64,000 nt of DNA from Hippasteria phrygiana (taxonomy: Eukaryota > Echinodermata > Asteroidea > Valvatida > Goniasteridae). Below are positions 11,901 to 26,900 of this stretch, piece after piece. Location: assembly GCA_037893225.1 (NCBI GenBank), contig JAZGUH010000003.1, positions 186,001 through 250,000 on the forward strand. Reading direction: 5' to 3'. A model generated the notes under the pieces. The model searched no databases and was not told the DNA's origin. It saw only the letters and a list, made by a program, of their open reading frames with translations. The position numbers and the translations under genes are program-made. Numbering within the stretch: position 1 is the first letter of the stretch; each line of letters begins with the position of its first letter.

Positions 11901-14900
11901 CGGGTTCTTTGTCTTCTTTGTCGCTGTCTTCTCAGCATCTGGGAGAGGTATGACAGCATAGGGTCCTTCTTTGTGGTCCATTGTTGGCTGAAATGGGGTG
12001 GAAATTTTCCTCACTTTTGTGTCCGCTGGTTGCTTGCACTTTGGAGTTTTCTTACACTTGTCGGCAATGACCACTGCCCCGGCCTGGTCGCCGGCTACAT
12101 AATCCGGTCCCAGAATCTTCTCTAGCTTCTTAGAGGTTGGCCTGTCTATGTCGATGCTGGCGGCTTCCTGATCTCGGTAAACTTCGTCATAGATGTTATC
12201 TGGCGTCGGCTGCTCCGAGAGTTTAGGCATGTACTTGGCCGTGATGGGTGGTGTTCTTGGCGTAAATTTTGGAGCAGTGGCAGGTTTGTTGCTCCCACTA
12301 CCCGAAGCATCATTTGAAGGGGGTTTCTTTAAGAGTGTGGGCTTCTGGGCGATAGGAGGCTTTGCATCTGTAGGGAAGAAAACAAAACAAATTTCAATTT
12401 GATCTCAACCTCAATTTTGATAATCAGAGGTCTTTGAGTGGTGCACCTTCCAACAGCAGGTAATTTCTGTTGGATCTTGTTGATCTGAGTAGCAGTGAAC
12501 AAAAAAGTATCTTTATAATCAGAAGGATTGGCACTTCAATTAACTACAACAGGGTCCTAGAAAAATAAAGTAGCGCTTCACTGTAACGAACAGCACTATA
12601 CCGAACATTTGGCTATACCGAACATCCTCTTTGGCTCCCAATGTAATGTATTCAATACATACCATTATTCACCATAACGAACGACCACTATAGTGAACAA
12701 TTTTTTGTGGATCCCATGATGTTCGTTATAGTGGTGTCACCGTGTTCTACTCTACTTACAACAGGGTCAGTCTGCTGTACGACATATACATGTACAGTTA
12801 TGCCCAACATTATTCATACCCTATGAAAAATCTGGTAGTTTGCTTTTCTCTCATACAATGTACATAAAAGCTGGATTGGCGGAACTTAGGCTTTACTTCA
12901 GTTGGCATGTACAAATCTTTTGGTTTCACATCATTAGCATAAAAGTAGAAATAATAAATAAAATGATTCACAATACCCCAAATTTGGCATGGGTATGAAT
13001 AATTTGGGGCATAACTGTACCATCAAGGTCTGTTGGCATTCTAGGAACTGGTTTTCCATTTTTTTCCCCTATAGGCCATGTACCCCATTCACATTACAAG
13101 CATGAATTTTCAAAGTGAACAAAGAAAACTCACAGGAGCGGGATTTGAACCTGCGACCTCCGGAATACCATACCGGTGCTCTACCAACTGAACTAATGTA
13201 TCTTGCCCTATGTTCGCGGTCTCTACAAACATTACAAACAGGGATAAATTCTAGACCAAACTTTTTTCAGCAGAGGAAGCAGGGAACCAGAATTATTATA
13301 TGAAAGGTAATCAATTTTCATTAACCGTATTTGGTGGAATTATTGAACGTTTAAAGGATTTTTGAAAAGTTTAAATCTGAATGTAATGGGGAGTTTTGAC
13401 TTTTTCAATGTGGTATTAAGCACTGTATGTATACTCCGTGCTTTCCGAGAACTTCTGGGAAAAAAATTCGAACTTGACCCTATGACCTCCTGCTTACTGG
13501 TGCAGATATCTAAACCACTCCGCCACAGAGCTTGTCACTAGCAAGGGAAAATATCATTTGTATCATCTACGATAAAAATTCCATCTTCTGACCAAGTTCA
13601 AAGAAAGTATTTCACTTTTTCGAGGCTAATGTAATTTTAGGCGCTAATGTAATTTTTTTGTGAGGGATTTCTGAGGCAGGGCGAAAGCCAACATAACAGG
13701 GGAGGGGATTCTTTAGGACAAAATCAAAAGTATAAGGACTTTGTGTTGTGTATTTTAGGATCTTTCAGAGACTTTTTTTGCAATGTTTTGTACATCTAGT
13801 TCACACCATTTTTTAAAAAGGCATAATTTTTGTAAGGTTTGACTACCAAAGGTTACTTGTTCATAGGAGTCTCCAATCACATAATGGGTATGCCAAACTC
13901 GATTGATTTAAATCTATCCAATCTTTAAAGATTTGCAGAAAATCAGAGTGCGAGGGGAAATTCAGCCGAGTTTATTTTTAACACACACAAAAATATCAAA
14001 ATAAAAATGAAAGTGTTCAAAAGATAGGGCATTCCGGATTGAAAGTGCACACATGCTTCATACGTGTACAAATAATCACAGTAAATAAGTGGCAGCGCGC
14101 ATGTAAAAAGTGAAAAGTGAGATCTATACAATTGAAAGGAAATGGCAGAGTTGATCCAAAGTAAAATAAACCACCTCAAGCACTGTGAAAACTACCCAAC
14201 AAATATTACACAATTACAATAGGTCTACATGTGTATAAATACAAACCAAAATACCAAAGCCATTTAAAAACGAAACTAAAATGGAATCAAAACTAAGGAA
14301 AATGTAAAAAAGTGTTTGTAAAATCTATTCACATAAAACGGGAACTTCCATGGTGTTTAAAAGATCCCTGAAATATCCCATTCGCCATTCTGATATTTCC
14401 TTGGACTTTCTAAGGGTGTTTCATGAAATTTGTTGAGTCCGCTAATGTAATATTTACATCCATATTCATGAGCACAGCAGTGAAGTCTTCACAACATCAT
14501 AATTGATCTGCACACAGAACTTGCTAGAACTTTTGCTTTTTCCTGATATCAATTAATTTAAAGCTTTGAGGTTATAGACTTTGAGGTATAACTTTGAGGT
14601 TATGCACAGATGTACTGTATGCTTCAACAGGCCAAATTTCTGGTGTATTTGTGGGCAGAGTAGCTACTCAAGCTGTACTGTGAGTGCCTGAATTTGTGGA
14701 TTTCGCAATACAGACAAGTTGCCATTGGTGGAACAAATGCTATTAACCCAAGAGTAAATTCTGGTAAAAAAATTGGTAAAAATGATATTATGTTCCATTT
14801 TGCTCTGGGCAAAAACTTCTTGGGAGATAGTTAATATTATTTTTTTTAATTTCACTGAAATCACCAATACAAGGCTAAAAGCCACTATAAAGGGTTACAA

Positions 14901-17900
14901 TCAGAGGTGGCAGGGTTGACGACATTTTGAATTGCCAACCCTACCAACCTTACGGTTTTAATGGACCCAGATCTAAATAGAGGATAATTCTTCAAAAGAT
15001 TCCATTGAAATTACCTATATTTTCAGAGCTATAATTGCTTATATGGATGGGTTACCGTCATTAAAGATGGTTTTAAATAAAATAAAATAAAATAAATATA
15101 TTTGCAAGGCTTCCGCATGCTTTTTAAAAAAATACTTAACTAATAATATCCTAAGAAATACCCCAGGATGAACATAGTAGCACAAGTGATTTATCAACCA
15201 TATGATTTGTCAACCGTAAACTGTATTGAGAATCTCCTGAACGGATATCAAAATAACAGCCTCCTCATGTATATAGAAACAGCATGAATATTTCAACTAT
15301 TCTTTTAAAGAACTATTTTATATCGCAAGTTCAAATGAACATACCATTATGTTTATAAAAATCAGAGCATGCAGATGTATACCTGTACAAAGTGTATTTT
15401 ATGATGAAAATCATTTTACTGGGCTTTAAGCATTGGGTTGTTCTAAAACCCCTCGACCCCCCACAACCCCTCGATTTAATACGCTCATAGATGAAGCACA
15501 CACATACAATGTACGACAAGCATTGCGAAACAGTTTGTACATTTAATGGTTAATCGTGGGTATGTGGGTGTTTCGTTTATGAATGTAAATCGAGGGGTCG
15601 TGGGTCGTGGGTCGTGGGGGATCAAGGGGGTTTTAAAACAACCCTGAAGCATTCACCACTGTAGTCACAGACTTGCTAGCGTCATCGGGAAGAAAAGTTT
15701 ACACATGTTCACATGCATAGTGTTGTCATCTTGTCTCAAGTGCTCTACGATACTTACGATCGGGACGATATCAATTAACTGGCTCAGCGTTGTGTCCCAA
15801 AATGGAACTCGCGTGTGGGTAAATTAACCTTCACTTACAACACATGGATTTCATTTTTGTTGAAGTTTGGTACATAAATAAAAGATATTGACATGAGGTC
15901 ACAAACTTGGAGTCAACCTCCTCCAAATACAATGTGCTAGTTGACCTGTTTTTATGGACTCTTCAATGTTACACACTGCAAAACATTTTATCTATTTATA
16001 GATTTATTTGTGTAAATATTCTTGTATTTGTGTAAATATATTTGTACGAGTGTAAATAAATATATTTTTTTATTTTTTGTATATTTGTAAATATTCAGCG
16101 AGTGGCAACCTTGCGATAGCTGTGTGAGGGCCGTGCGATTGTCCCAAGAGCCTACAATCTCTGTACGATTTTTTTTTGCCCCAATGTCCACCTAAAATCT
16201 TGCGTTTTCTGCACGATCAGCGCGCGGCCTCTGCGCAGTGCCCGTGCGGGGATTGTGCAATGCCACTTACGACATGTCTACGGGCTACGGGCTTACGATT
16301 TTTTCAAATTTGTATAACTTCTCGCTAAACAAAATCGTAGAGGCCGCGGCGCCTGTACGAAAATCTCACGGCCGCCTCCTGCCTCCGCACGGAGGCCGCA
16401 CGGAAAGGGGGATACGGGCAGGATATGGGCTCCGTAAACCCATCGCAGGCCAAATTTGAATTAGGCATCACTACCCAACAAATAAAATGGACTTAATATC
16501 TAAACGGCCGTGTCCAAATTACTTGACTGCGGCTTGAAATTACACACATGTCTATGGTACAATGTAGTGGCTGCAGCCACATCACATAGACTTGTGTGCA
16601 ATTTCAAGCCATAGCCAAGTAATTCGGACACAGCCTACAATGTACATGTACCTTTCAGTCATCAAGCTAATTCTAGGGCTGTTCATTTTTGAATAATGGT
16701 ATTTGATTATTCGAGACTGGGCTGGACCGAATATTCGAATATTCGATACTGGCCGATCAATTCTTTCAGGCGTCTGCTGCAACTGCATGCCGCGCCGGTA
16801 AAAAGTTGCATGCAAAGCACGCCGGTGTTTTACATGCGGCGATTGATATTAGAGAACACCCGATGGACATTTTGTTGCATTGTATCAAGATCATTACGAG
16901 TACGTATAACGGTTCTGATAACAAGAAACCAAACTCCAGCCTGTCCACAAAAGCATTTGACACTGCTAAGCGCCGTAATTTTTCTATTAAAATAGCATCA
17001 GTCGTATCTGTACGTGCATATATATATTCGAACCGGCAAAAAGTTATTCAAATATTCGGTTGATGATCGAATATTCGCTATATTCGGGACAGCCCTAGCT
17101 AATTCCTGGTGGCACACGACATTCCTTGGGCAACTTTAAATGCTTTTCAATCATCTACATGTATTTCTCTCTCTTTTTTTAGGTTTAAGAAGTTGTCCTT
17201 TTATTTCTCAGCAATTGAAAAATAAAGACACAAGTTGTCATGTTTCCATGATTTTCCGTCCATTTTGCGTATTGCGGAGATCTTCAGAATATGCCTTTCA
17301 CATTATTTTCCCATTCCGAGCATTAGTGGAGTTTTAAACAAACAAACTAGTCAGCACTGCGACATGGATATGTGGCCCCAGACTGTCTTGCTTAAACTAT
17401 TTTTCATACTTGACCTAGAATGCAATCTATTTAGAGGGAATTTTTCCCATTCCAGACATTAGGGCATATAAATATACTTCTACAGATAATTGGTTTAACA
17501 GCCAGTACAACGTGCTGTGCTTCTTTCATACAGCTTATTCAAACTAATTCAGAGTTTGCTCAACATCCATGTATCCGGAGGTCTCGCAATATAAAAAGAT
17601 TCGTTTCATTTTTACAATATTTCTACAATAAATGATTATTTCTTCATGTGGATATTTCTAACACTTAAGTCTGTTTTAAGCTCAATAAACAGTCTCTATA
17701 TTGACCAACAAAAAAACATGCTGCAAGCTTTGCTTTTCATGCATGATGAACAGACACCAGTAATGTCAAAATGTTCCAAATTTGATCGGTGGAATCAACA
17801 AAATTGGCTGGCCTTACACAAGTTCTTTCTCAAGGGCCAATGACAGTGGTACAAGAAACGACATGCAAACAAACAAAAATTGGATCTGTAGCATAAGCCC

Positions 17901-20900
17901 TTGCCAAGAAACTCGATCAACATACAAAATGTCCACAGAAATTCCTTTATTTCAACAACATTTTGCTTGATAAACTTTTTCTGACTGTAACTGCAGGCAA
18001 CCAATTTAATTCTTGGTAAACTGATCTGACTGTGCAAAGTATAAAGTGCAATTAAGTAAGGCCTTCAACTGACATATAAAGAGCACACACCCACCTACCT
18101 ATGTAGTTAAGTTTGACATTCTACATCAAGAAAAGTTCGCTATAAATCACATGATGCCGCTTTAATTCAAGGATGCACCATGACTCAATAACCGAAAATG
18201 GGGTAACGCCTTACCTCACTTCAAAATAAATTAACCCCCAACAAAAACCATATCTTGCCAATTATGAACAATTTACAGTCCCACAAAAAACCTGGCATAC
18301 ACTGCAACACTGAGAAGATGCAATCTGCGTCAGGGATGATATACAGAAGCAAGCTCGGTGGTCGAGTGGTAAAGACGTCTGCACTAGCAAGCCGGAGATC
18401 TTGGATTCAAATCCCATCCGAGTATAGGCCTGTGTAAGGCTCTGACAGCACTGAGCATAATAGTGCTTTATACACTACATCAGGAAACGGCAAAACAAAT
18501 CTCTCTCTTCCAAGCAAGACTTTTTTTTTAAATGACTTACATGCTGGAAATCTGACTTTTGGTTGCGCCATGCTGGAGGCATGCGGAATATAAATCCAGA
18601 GGATCCAAGGAGAATATTGGAAAGGAGCCAGCGTGACCTGACAGTAACACGAACACACACTGCTCGGGGTCTCTCTGTATAAATGTACACACAGCACACC
18701 GTACGCTGAGACTACGTGCCGCAGTGGACCAACACTAGTACCGGTATGATTCAGTGATAGTGTGTGCATGCCGTGTGTGTGTGTGTGCAGGGATCATTCA
18801 TTGTCTGCAATGTGCATTAGTCATGAATTGCTGATCTTCCGCCTAATGAGGAGGAATCTGGACATGTCTGACCTCCCCCCCCCCCCCCCCCCCCCCTGCT
18901 TCTCTTCTCTCCAAATATGATAATATCCACTTGGGACTGTGAGAGCGAAAGTACAGGACACAAAAATGCCCAGAATGAGAGACTGTATACATGTATATGT
19001 GAGGCGTGATGGGTAGGGCCAGGGGTTCAAATGGGTCGAGCAGTTGAAAGTTTTTTATGATCATTTCTTCATTCCGTGAGGGTGGGACGACATATTTCAA
19101 CGAGCAGAATGTGTCAAAGGTAGTGTACATGATTGGTCATTGTTGCAATTTTCATAAATGGGCGGATTTGGAGGTTAGTATTTTATAAAAAATATCTATC
19201 GTTCCACTGACCTGTTCAAAGTTTTGCGTGCTTGGATGGCGAAAATAAACAAGAGAAAAATGGCGTTCCTTTTCAACCGTCGGGCGGTAAGCTCACTGGA
19301 TTTGTTATAGCGCCCTCTTGTAAAAAAAGCCCAATTTTTGTAAATGGCATCGTTTTCAATTGGTCACATAACATGTACAGAGGCCGTGCGGTCCTTACGT
19401 CGTGCGGCGAACGGCCAACAACGTGTCGCTTCGGTACACTACGCGTACGCCGGTTTTCGGATTGTTAACCCATTTTAGACACAACGTGGACTAACTACAT
19501 TCGGTCAATAGAGGGCATTATTTAAACAAATCCGTTATTTTTTCCAACTATTGTTTGGCCAAACAATCGTTGGAAAACGATATAAATTTTCACTTTTCTT
19601 GAAAACGACAGCACACCTGGTGCCATAATTTCACAGGATGATTGAGACTACTATTAACTTACAGTCTAGTAAGGTATTTCATAATAATTCAGTAAAAACA
19701 AATTTGGAGGATTACCAATCGTGTACACTACATTAATAATAGGATAACCCAGCCATTTTGATACGTACAGAAAGTTTGAGTTTTTAGTCAAGAAATATTG
19801 TGCTAGGAGTGAAATGCCAGGTCCCTTTTAACCTTTATCAAGTCAATCCTGTTTGATAGCAAGCAGCTTGCAGCAGGATAATAATTCATTTAAATAAAAA
19901 GTGTAGATATCGGAATGGTTGATACATGTATGTTAATGTCATATGGAAATAAAATCACTGGCTCATGAGAAATCAATTTTTAACTTCCAACAAACCACAA
20001 GGGAAACCGACTATAGTATTAAGTAATGTTGATCAGTTTTCAAAGTGAACACTTTTTTTTAATGCAAGTTTGCTCTGAACAAGGCCATCAACAGCCACTC
20101 GAGGTACAGAGCTATACACAAAATAAAAATCAAAGATGCAAGAGACAAGAATTAATATTCCTCTTGAAGCAGGAAAGATCATAAGACAAAGGTAAACATG
20201 CACCAGGCAAAGAATTCCATAGAAAAAGCTATTGGCATAGCTTTTTGTTCTACATCTAGGTACAGCTAGAGTATATTAATGGGAACAGGCGGAAAGCCGA
20301 GTTTCACACTCAAACACCCTAACTGGAGGAACCAAGCTGGTGGAACATTTACCATAAAAATATCTCTAGAACAGACTAAGAGTAGCAACAGATCTCCGGT
20401 GAGAGAGTGATTGCAAGTATGAGCCCAACTCTTCTCCAACCAAATTAACAATGCGCTTCTGTACTCCATCTAATAAAGATAAGTGACAAGCAGAAGCACC
20501 AGCCCGGATGTGGGAACAGTTCTCCATTTGAGGACATACACGTATACTTATCTTGTAAAGGTAAAGGATTCCACACAAAATTGGCAGGAGCGGGACTTGA
20601 GCTATCCAGCTCTTTGTTGGCCGTCTCCCAATTTGTCAGTGTCGGTGTGTTCAGTGGGGCACTATAAGCCAGAAGTCTTAACCCAGTTGAGTGATCCCCA
20701 CTTTGTCATCCCTGGCCACACAGGCATTACGGGCTTATGACTTCTGACCAGCTCCCCCTCAACAAATATACCCACAAATTGGAAGACAGCCAACATACAT
20801 GTGTAGGACTAGATGCATGTACGAGGGTCGGCTGAAAAGTTCATAGGTTGATTCTGAAGGAGTAATGCCAGATCAATGAAACTTTGTGCATTTATTTCAA

Positions 20901-23900
20901 CCCTTTTGATAACTAATTGCATTGCTGTTTCCAGGTAAGGCCGTATTTGGTGGTTCGTAGACGACTTCGTTTAAATGGACAAAATTTAGCATCGAAACGA
21001 CCTTGGCCTTCTTTGGAGGGGTTGAGGATGTGTGTTTCCACTGCACGGATTGCCTCTTTGTCTCTGGCTCAAAGTGATGGACCCAGCACTCATCCCGGGT
21101 TAGGAAACGTTCAATGAAATGTTGTAGTGTGAAAAGTCAATACGTGTCGGACCCGGGTACAACACGGAGATTTTTCGTAGTGTGAAAAGGCCTTAAAGGT
21201 AAGAAGCTCCCATGGACAAGCCAGTTTTGTACATGCCATCTGTAATGGGCCATATCTTGAGATCCAATTAAGCTAGACCTATAGCATTTATTCAGGTTTA
21301 TTTATAAACACCCTACTTATCAACACAAAACACAAATTCTCTGGAATTGTAGGAGGTGGTTGAACAATCACCTTAAACTTTGGTTAACTTTTCCTTTTTT
21401 TGGGGGGGGGGGGAACGACCCTGTAGAACATACTTCACTTTAAAGACTATTAACTAAAATTAAACTTGTGGCATAAGCTTTCATAGCTACATCTATACTA
21501 TCAAGATGCACTGATGAAGTCTTACATCTGATTGCATCTGATAAAGTAGCTGTAGCTACGGAAGCTTATGCCATCATTATAATTTCAGCTACCTTCAATA
21601 TTGATCAAGATATTGACATGTCATTTATACGAGTCCACCTCTAGGCTACAGAATGTTTCAAGTTTCTGTTTCAGAATCTAAACTCGCATAAGATTGGATT
21701 CCCGCATTTAACCAATGTGACAATCAATTTGGCATGCAACTTACCTTTCTGAGGATTAGACTGCACTCAATGCAACTTCAGATAAAAAGCCAACAATGTT
21801 TTTCCAGCGGGTGTCCTCATCATGATGGATTAGATGAGTAACATGTACCAAACTTTGACCCAATCGGCTTTCCTGGCATTGTTACATATCTTGATCCAGT
21901 TTGATTACCGCACATCCGAAAAATAGCTGCATATGTACCCTGAGCTATATTTATCCAACATGTGCAAATCCAGTCACAAGGACACATATACACTTACATG
22001 TACATCAGCTTCATACTTGTCCAAAAATGCAGAAGGACCGCTGGGAAAATGATTAGCCAAGGAACAGGCCCAGTATATGATGCACAACTTCTATCGATTA
22101 AAGCCTAAATAATATGACATTTGAACATGTTGAGTCAATTCTACACGTTTGGGCCATCAGCCCTGTGCAGTATATTTATTGTAATGACTTCCCTTTTTTA
22201 ATGTATTCAATTGCCTAATCCGTAATAGTCAGCCGTTATATTTGCATTTACTTGCTTCATGTACACATGTCGCTCGGCCGAGTATTTTGTCTTCACCGCA
22301 AGCTGACGACTGTGTATACAACCAGCGGTTGCAGATCGGCTGTTGGGGGGGGGGGGGGGGGGGGGGGTGTCTAAACTTCCCCCAGCTCCCTTCGGCTCTG
22401 TTACTCAACATTTCAAAATGTATGCCTTTTCTGTCATATGGGTTACTCCCACTGCTTTTCCACAATCCTCAATGTGCGAATCCTCAAAAACAGATCAAGC
22501 AAATGCTTTAAGTCCACTTTTTAATATTATTTAATTTTTAATTTTTTTTAAAGCAAATCGCCCATCACAAGCCCGAAACGGGCTATAGGTGTGGGCCACA
22601 GAGGAGACCAATACTGAAGACCAATACTGAAAAAACAAGTGTGGACAGTTTGACTTGAGCTCTGGCTCCCGCCCAAACATGAACCCCATACTCTAGCTTT
22701 CTAATGGTCTTAAAGGTCCTAGACTCACATCTGAAATCACATCACACCCAGGAGTGAGTAGGGGTGTGCATCGGAACCGGGTACCCGAGTACCCAACCGT
22801 TCATGTCCAGGAACCGGTTCCAGATTATGGAATCAAGTACCCGTACAACTTTACATTATCGTACAGTAACTTCCCAGACATTGAAAAAGGAAAGGTGTTA
22901 ATGTTATTTGTTGGGAATTTTCAAAATTAAAAGCAGACTACACAGGAAAGTTGACAATAAAGGGAATTTACTGGTCGTTGTTTTTGTAGTCTGGGTATGG
23001 ATAAGAGCCTCGATGACGAGACATAATAGCATGCCTCATTCCACAATAAATACAACTGTATAAAGCTTCCGGACAACCATCTTTTGTGATATGCTGGAGC
23101 ATGCACGTGCCGGCACACGCAAAGGCGGAGAAGTGATCATGTTTACTGGACAGAGATTTTTCAGACTTTTGTCTGAAATCAGATTTTTTTTAATCTCAGA
23201 GAAAGACATTATTACAACTTCCGTGATTGGAAGTTTTGGGTTGGGTTTCTTTAACGGGTACCTGGGTAGTTCTTCAATCGGGAAACCGGTTCTTTTACTT
23301 CCCGAAAATGCACACCCCTAGGAGTGAGTCCAAACTATTATGACAATAAAAAGTACTTCGGAATCCAAATTCAGTGTCTACATTAAAGCCATTACTTGAG
23401 TCAAGATCAGACAGTGATTGGATTTTTGGACTCTGGTGGAATTTTCTTTTTAAATACTGTTTTGGCCTTAAACTCAGATCTAAAGACAACCACAACACTC
23501 ATGAAAAAATTCATTAACACTCAATACAGTCTCCTTCCTGATATAAAGTACCAGGAAGTAAATGTGGCTCTGTGTAAAAGTTTATAACTACAGTTTCTGA
23601 AACAAGTAAAAGTGAAATCAAAAGTGTGAGGTCGTGACAGATACATTCACATGCAAATGAGCCCTCCGCAGAGGTCACATTGCACCAGGTCATATTGCCT
23701 TATTCACAACAACTATCAAAGCGAGGTTGCCTCAACCTTTCTCAATAATGTACAGTACATTGCATTTGAAAGTTAACCTAGGAGTAGGAATTTTTCTGTT
23801 CCCTGGGAATTCATTTTCATTTCACAAAATGGAAAACAATATTCCAACAGTGGGGAAAACATTTTCACCCCTTTTCACACAAGTGGGAAAACATCTTCAT

Positions 23901-26900
23901 GCCTTTTCACAACATTGGAAAAACATTTTCACGCCTTTTCACGCAAGTGGGAAAACATTTTCACGCCTTTTTACACAAGTGGGAAAATATTTTCACGCTT
24001 TTTCACACAAGTGCGAATATAATTTCCCACTTGAATTCACAGGGGGGAAAAGTTGCGTGCGAAATGCGAATGCGACCTTCTTTGCAAATTTTCCTATTCC
24101 CATTCACAGTGTTAACTTTCAATTGCAATGTACTGTACATGATGAATGAAACGGTGAAGACACAGCAATCCCAGGTAATAGATGAACTCTGTCGTTCTTA
24201 TGACTAACGTCCTGTGTTACTGACTAAGTTTTTCCTGTTTCTTTTCCAAGAAATTTATAACATTTGGGAGGTTGGGAGATAAATATGCAGTTAGACGTCT
24301 GAAGCTCAATCCTGCAATACAACCATGCACGTTTTAATAGAATGATTGCTGTATACGCAATGGAGAGTCAGATATATTACATGTATCTTGTTTCGTTTGT
24401 TGCGGTGCACAATTTTCCGATTTTGTTTCTAACAATTTGATGGCTAAACTGTTAAGGAAAAGTGCTGTGATAAGCCCGTTTCACATGAGCGTTGAAAAAC
24501 ACGGGTCCCGCGCGATCAAATCGCATCGATGTCAGGAACGCACGGATTACGTGCCATGTGAAAGTGTATCCCTGTCACCAAATCGCATGAGTCCCGTGTG
24601 GTTCGTGACAGGGATCGAGACCTCCTCCAAAATATCCGTGCGACGATCACCAAGATTGGACGGTGTGAATGTATCAATTTCGCAGGGATACTGTGCAGTG
24701 AAATTGCCTTTACGCATGCCCAGTTTACTGTTGCTTTACACATGGAGGAAGGAAACACTACAATTTAACATGGCTTTTGTAAACACAAATTCAGTTTTGA
24801 TTGTTCAGTTGCTTGCTGCGTAATGAGATTTTTGTAGAACAGTAAATTCTCTGTAAAAAGCAGCATTTCATTGGTGTGGCTGTATATTTACAGCAAATAT
24901 GTTATAATTATTTTTACAAAGTACATATAAATTTACATCCTTTGTATAAATTGAAGTTAAAACACGAAAACTACCGGCAGGGACACGAAGGTCACAGTAC
25001 CATAATTTTACGTCCAAAATCCATTAAAACTAAAATACAGTGATTGTTTGTTTGTTTGTTTTTACAGAAAAATCACTGGTACTCTATACATTTCATCGTA
25101 CTAGTACCAGTCATACACATGTAGCCTTGGACCCACGCATGCAAACACTTCAAAACGAGGGACGTTTGCGATCGGACTGTGTTGTAATCGTGTTGTATCC
25201 TTGGGCATCAGACACCCGGCACCAATCATCGCAGATGTGTGTTTCCAGTGCTCATGTGAAACAGGCTTTAGTGTGATATGCAATGTACGTACATGTATGT
25301 ACAAATCATGGATTTGTACATACATGGATTTGTACATGTATGTACAAATCCATGATTAAAGCTGAAAGGTAGGCCTATTAATTATAACATCACATTGCAG
25401 GTGTGCAATATAGATGCAACCACGAGAATTGAGCTTCAGACATCTGACAAACTCCATATCTCAGGTTGGCCCACAAGATTTAGCAAAATAAAGGTGATAC
25501 TCCGACATTCAAGTGCAACGGTATTTTGTGCACCCATTATTTGGACGACGTGCACAGCCACGACATGCAGTCAATGAAATGCATGTGATGCAAAACATTA
25601 TGGACATGTGTATTGATGTTTCACTGCATGATCCAAGGAACGTGACATATCATGACCGACTGATGAATAAGGCGGGACAGTGCTGTGGTCGAGTCCGGGT
25701 CCATGTCCGAGGCAACATCAGCAAAACAAAGTAGAACAAAAGTCCACTAAGTTCAACACTGGAGAACAAAAATCTCTAGTCCAGAGTTGACTTGAGCCCT
25801 ACCAGCCCAGACTTGACCCCAGACTCCAGCATACTTCATTAATTTAATGTTCCGTCTATTATTCCGGCTATTATTGATGGGGTGCTGGTATGCCATGCAG
25901 CCAAGCGTAAACATAAACAATAGGTACCACACTGAATAGAGTGGTCCTATTCATCGCACTCCGAGCCCCAACCCTTTCGTGTGAATGAAAGCTTTGTTTG
26001 AAAAAGCTCCATCTATTCATTACACTCCCATTCAAGAACAATATAGTTAAAAAATGAACGGATTGAGTAAGCGCAGGAATGTGCGTATAGATGACAACCG
26101 GCCGGGTGGTCTTTTTCAAACTGCAGCTGTGACCGTCCTCTGTATTTAAGATGTTAATGGTCTTCAGATGCAAGTCCAGACTCCCCGAGTCCAGGAACCC
26201 TTACGAGATTAAAAAAGTACTCTGGAATCTAGCATAAGGCCCCCACCCCCCCTCCCCCTCCCCCCAAAAATAGTTGTTTTCCCCTCTGCGACCGCCCCTC
26301 AACGTCACAAAAGTCGGGTTGCATTTTTTTGAAATTGGACATAGAACTGGACTCGACTAAGCACTGGCTGGCATTATTCCTGCTTGCTTTCTTGCTTACC
26401 TGTATCACTTGTCTCATGGGTATTTATCTGCTGAGCTAGCTGGAATAAGCCCCGTGCATTGGTGAAGGCTACCGTGACAGTCGGCAACTCCTCCAGTGAG
26501 CTGGTGCGCCGCATCCCGCTCAGAACAATCCCGGCATCGTCCTGTAGTAGCTTGTTCTGGCGCAGCGGGATGACCCGTCTCTCGAGTGCTGCTGCACTCT
26601 CACTGTCCGACCCTGGCGAAGATGACATGAGGTCAAAGTTGAAAGTGGATTAGTGTGGTTTGGGGTTTCTTATCTGGATTTTGATGGTGTCTGGATGATA
26701 AAAGCATGCAGTGGATTAAAAAAATATGAACAAACACACGAAAAAGGGAACATTTTTGTTTTCCAACTCAAACTGCTAGTGCTGGGAATCAGGAAATGGT
26801 TAACGGAAAAGCTTGAAGGATGTTGATTTTAGGCCATGGTGTAAGCCTCATTACAAACCAAATTCAAGCAAACCACACTGGTCCGTAACGACTACAGGAT

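Noticed and set aside
19232..19468. 78-codon frame, with a similar frame at 50924-51187
   Set aside because: Both are interior sequence of family A foldback elements in opposite orientation, not a conserved protein.
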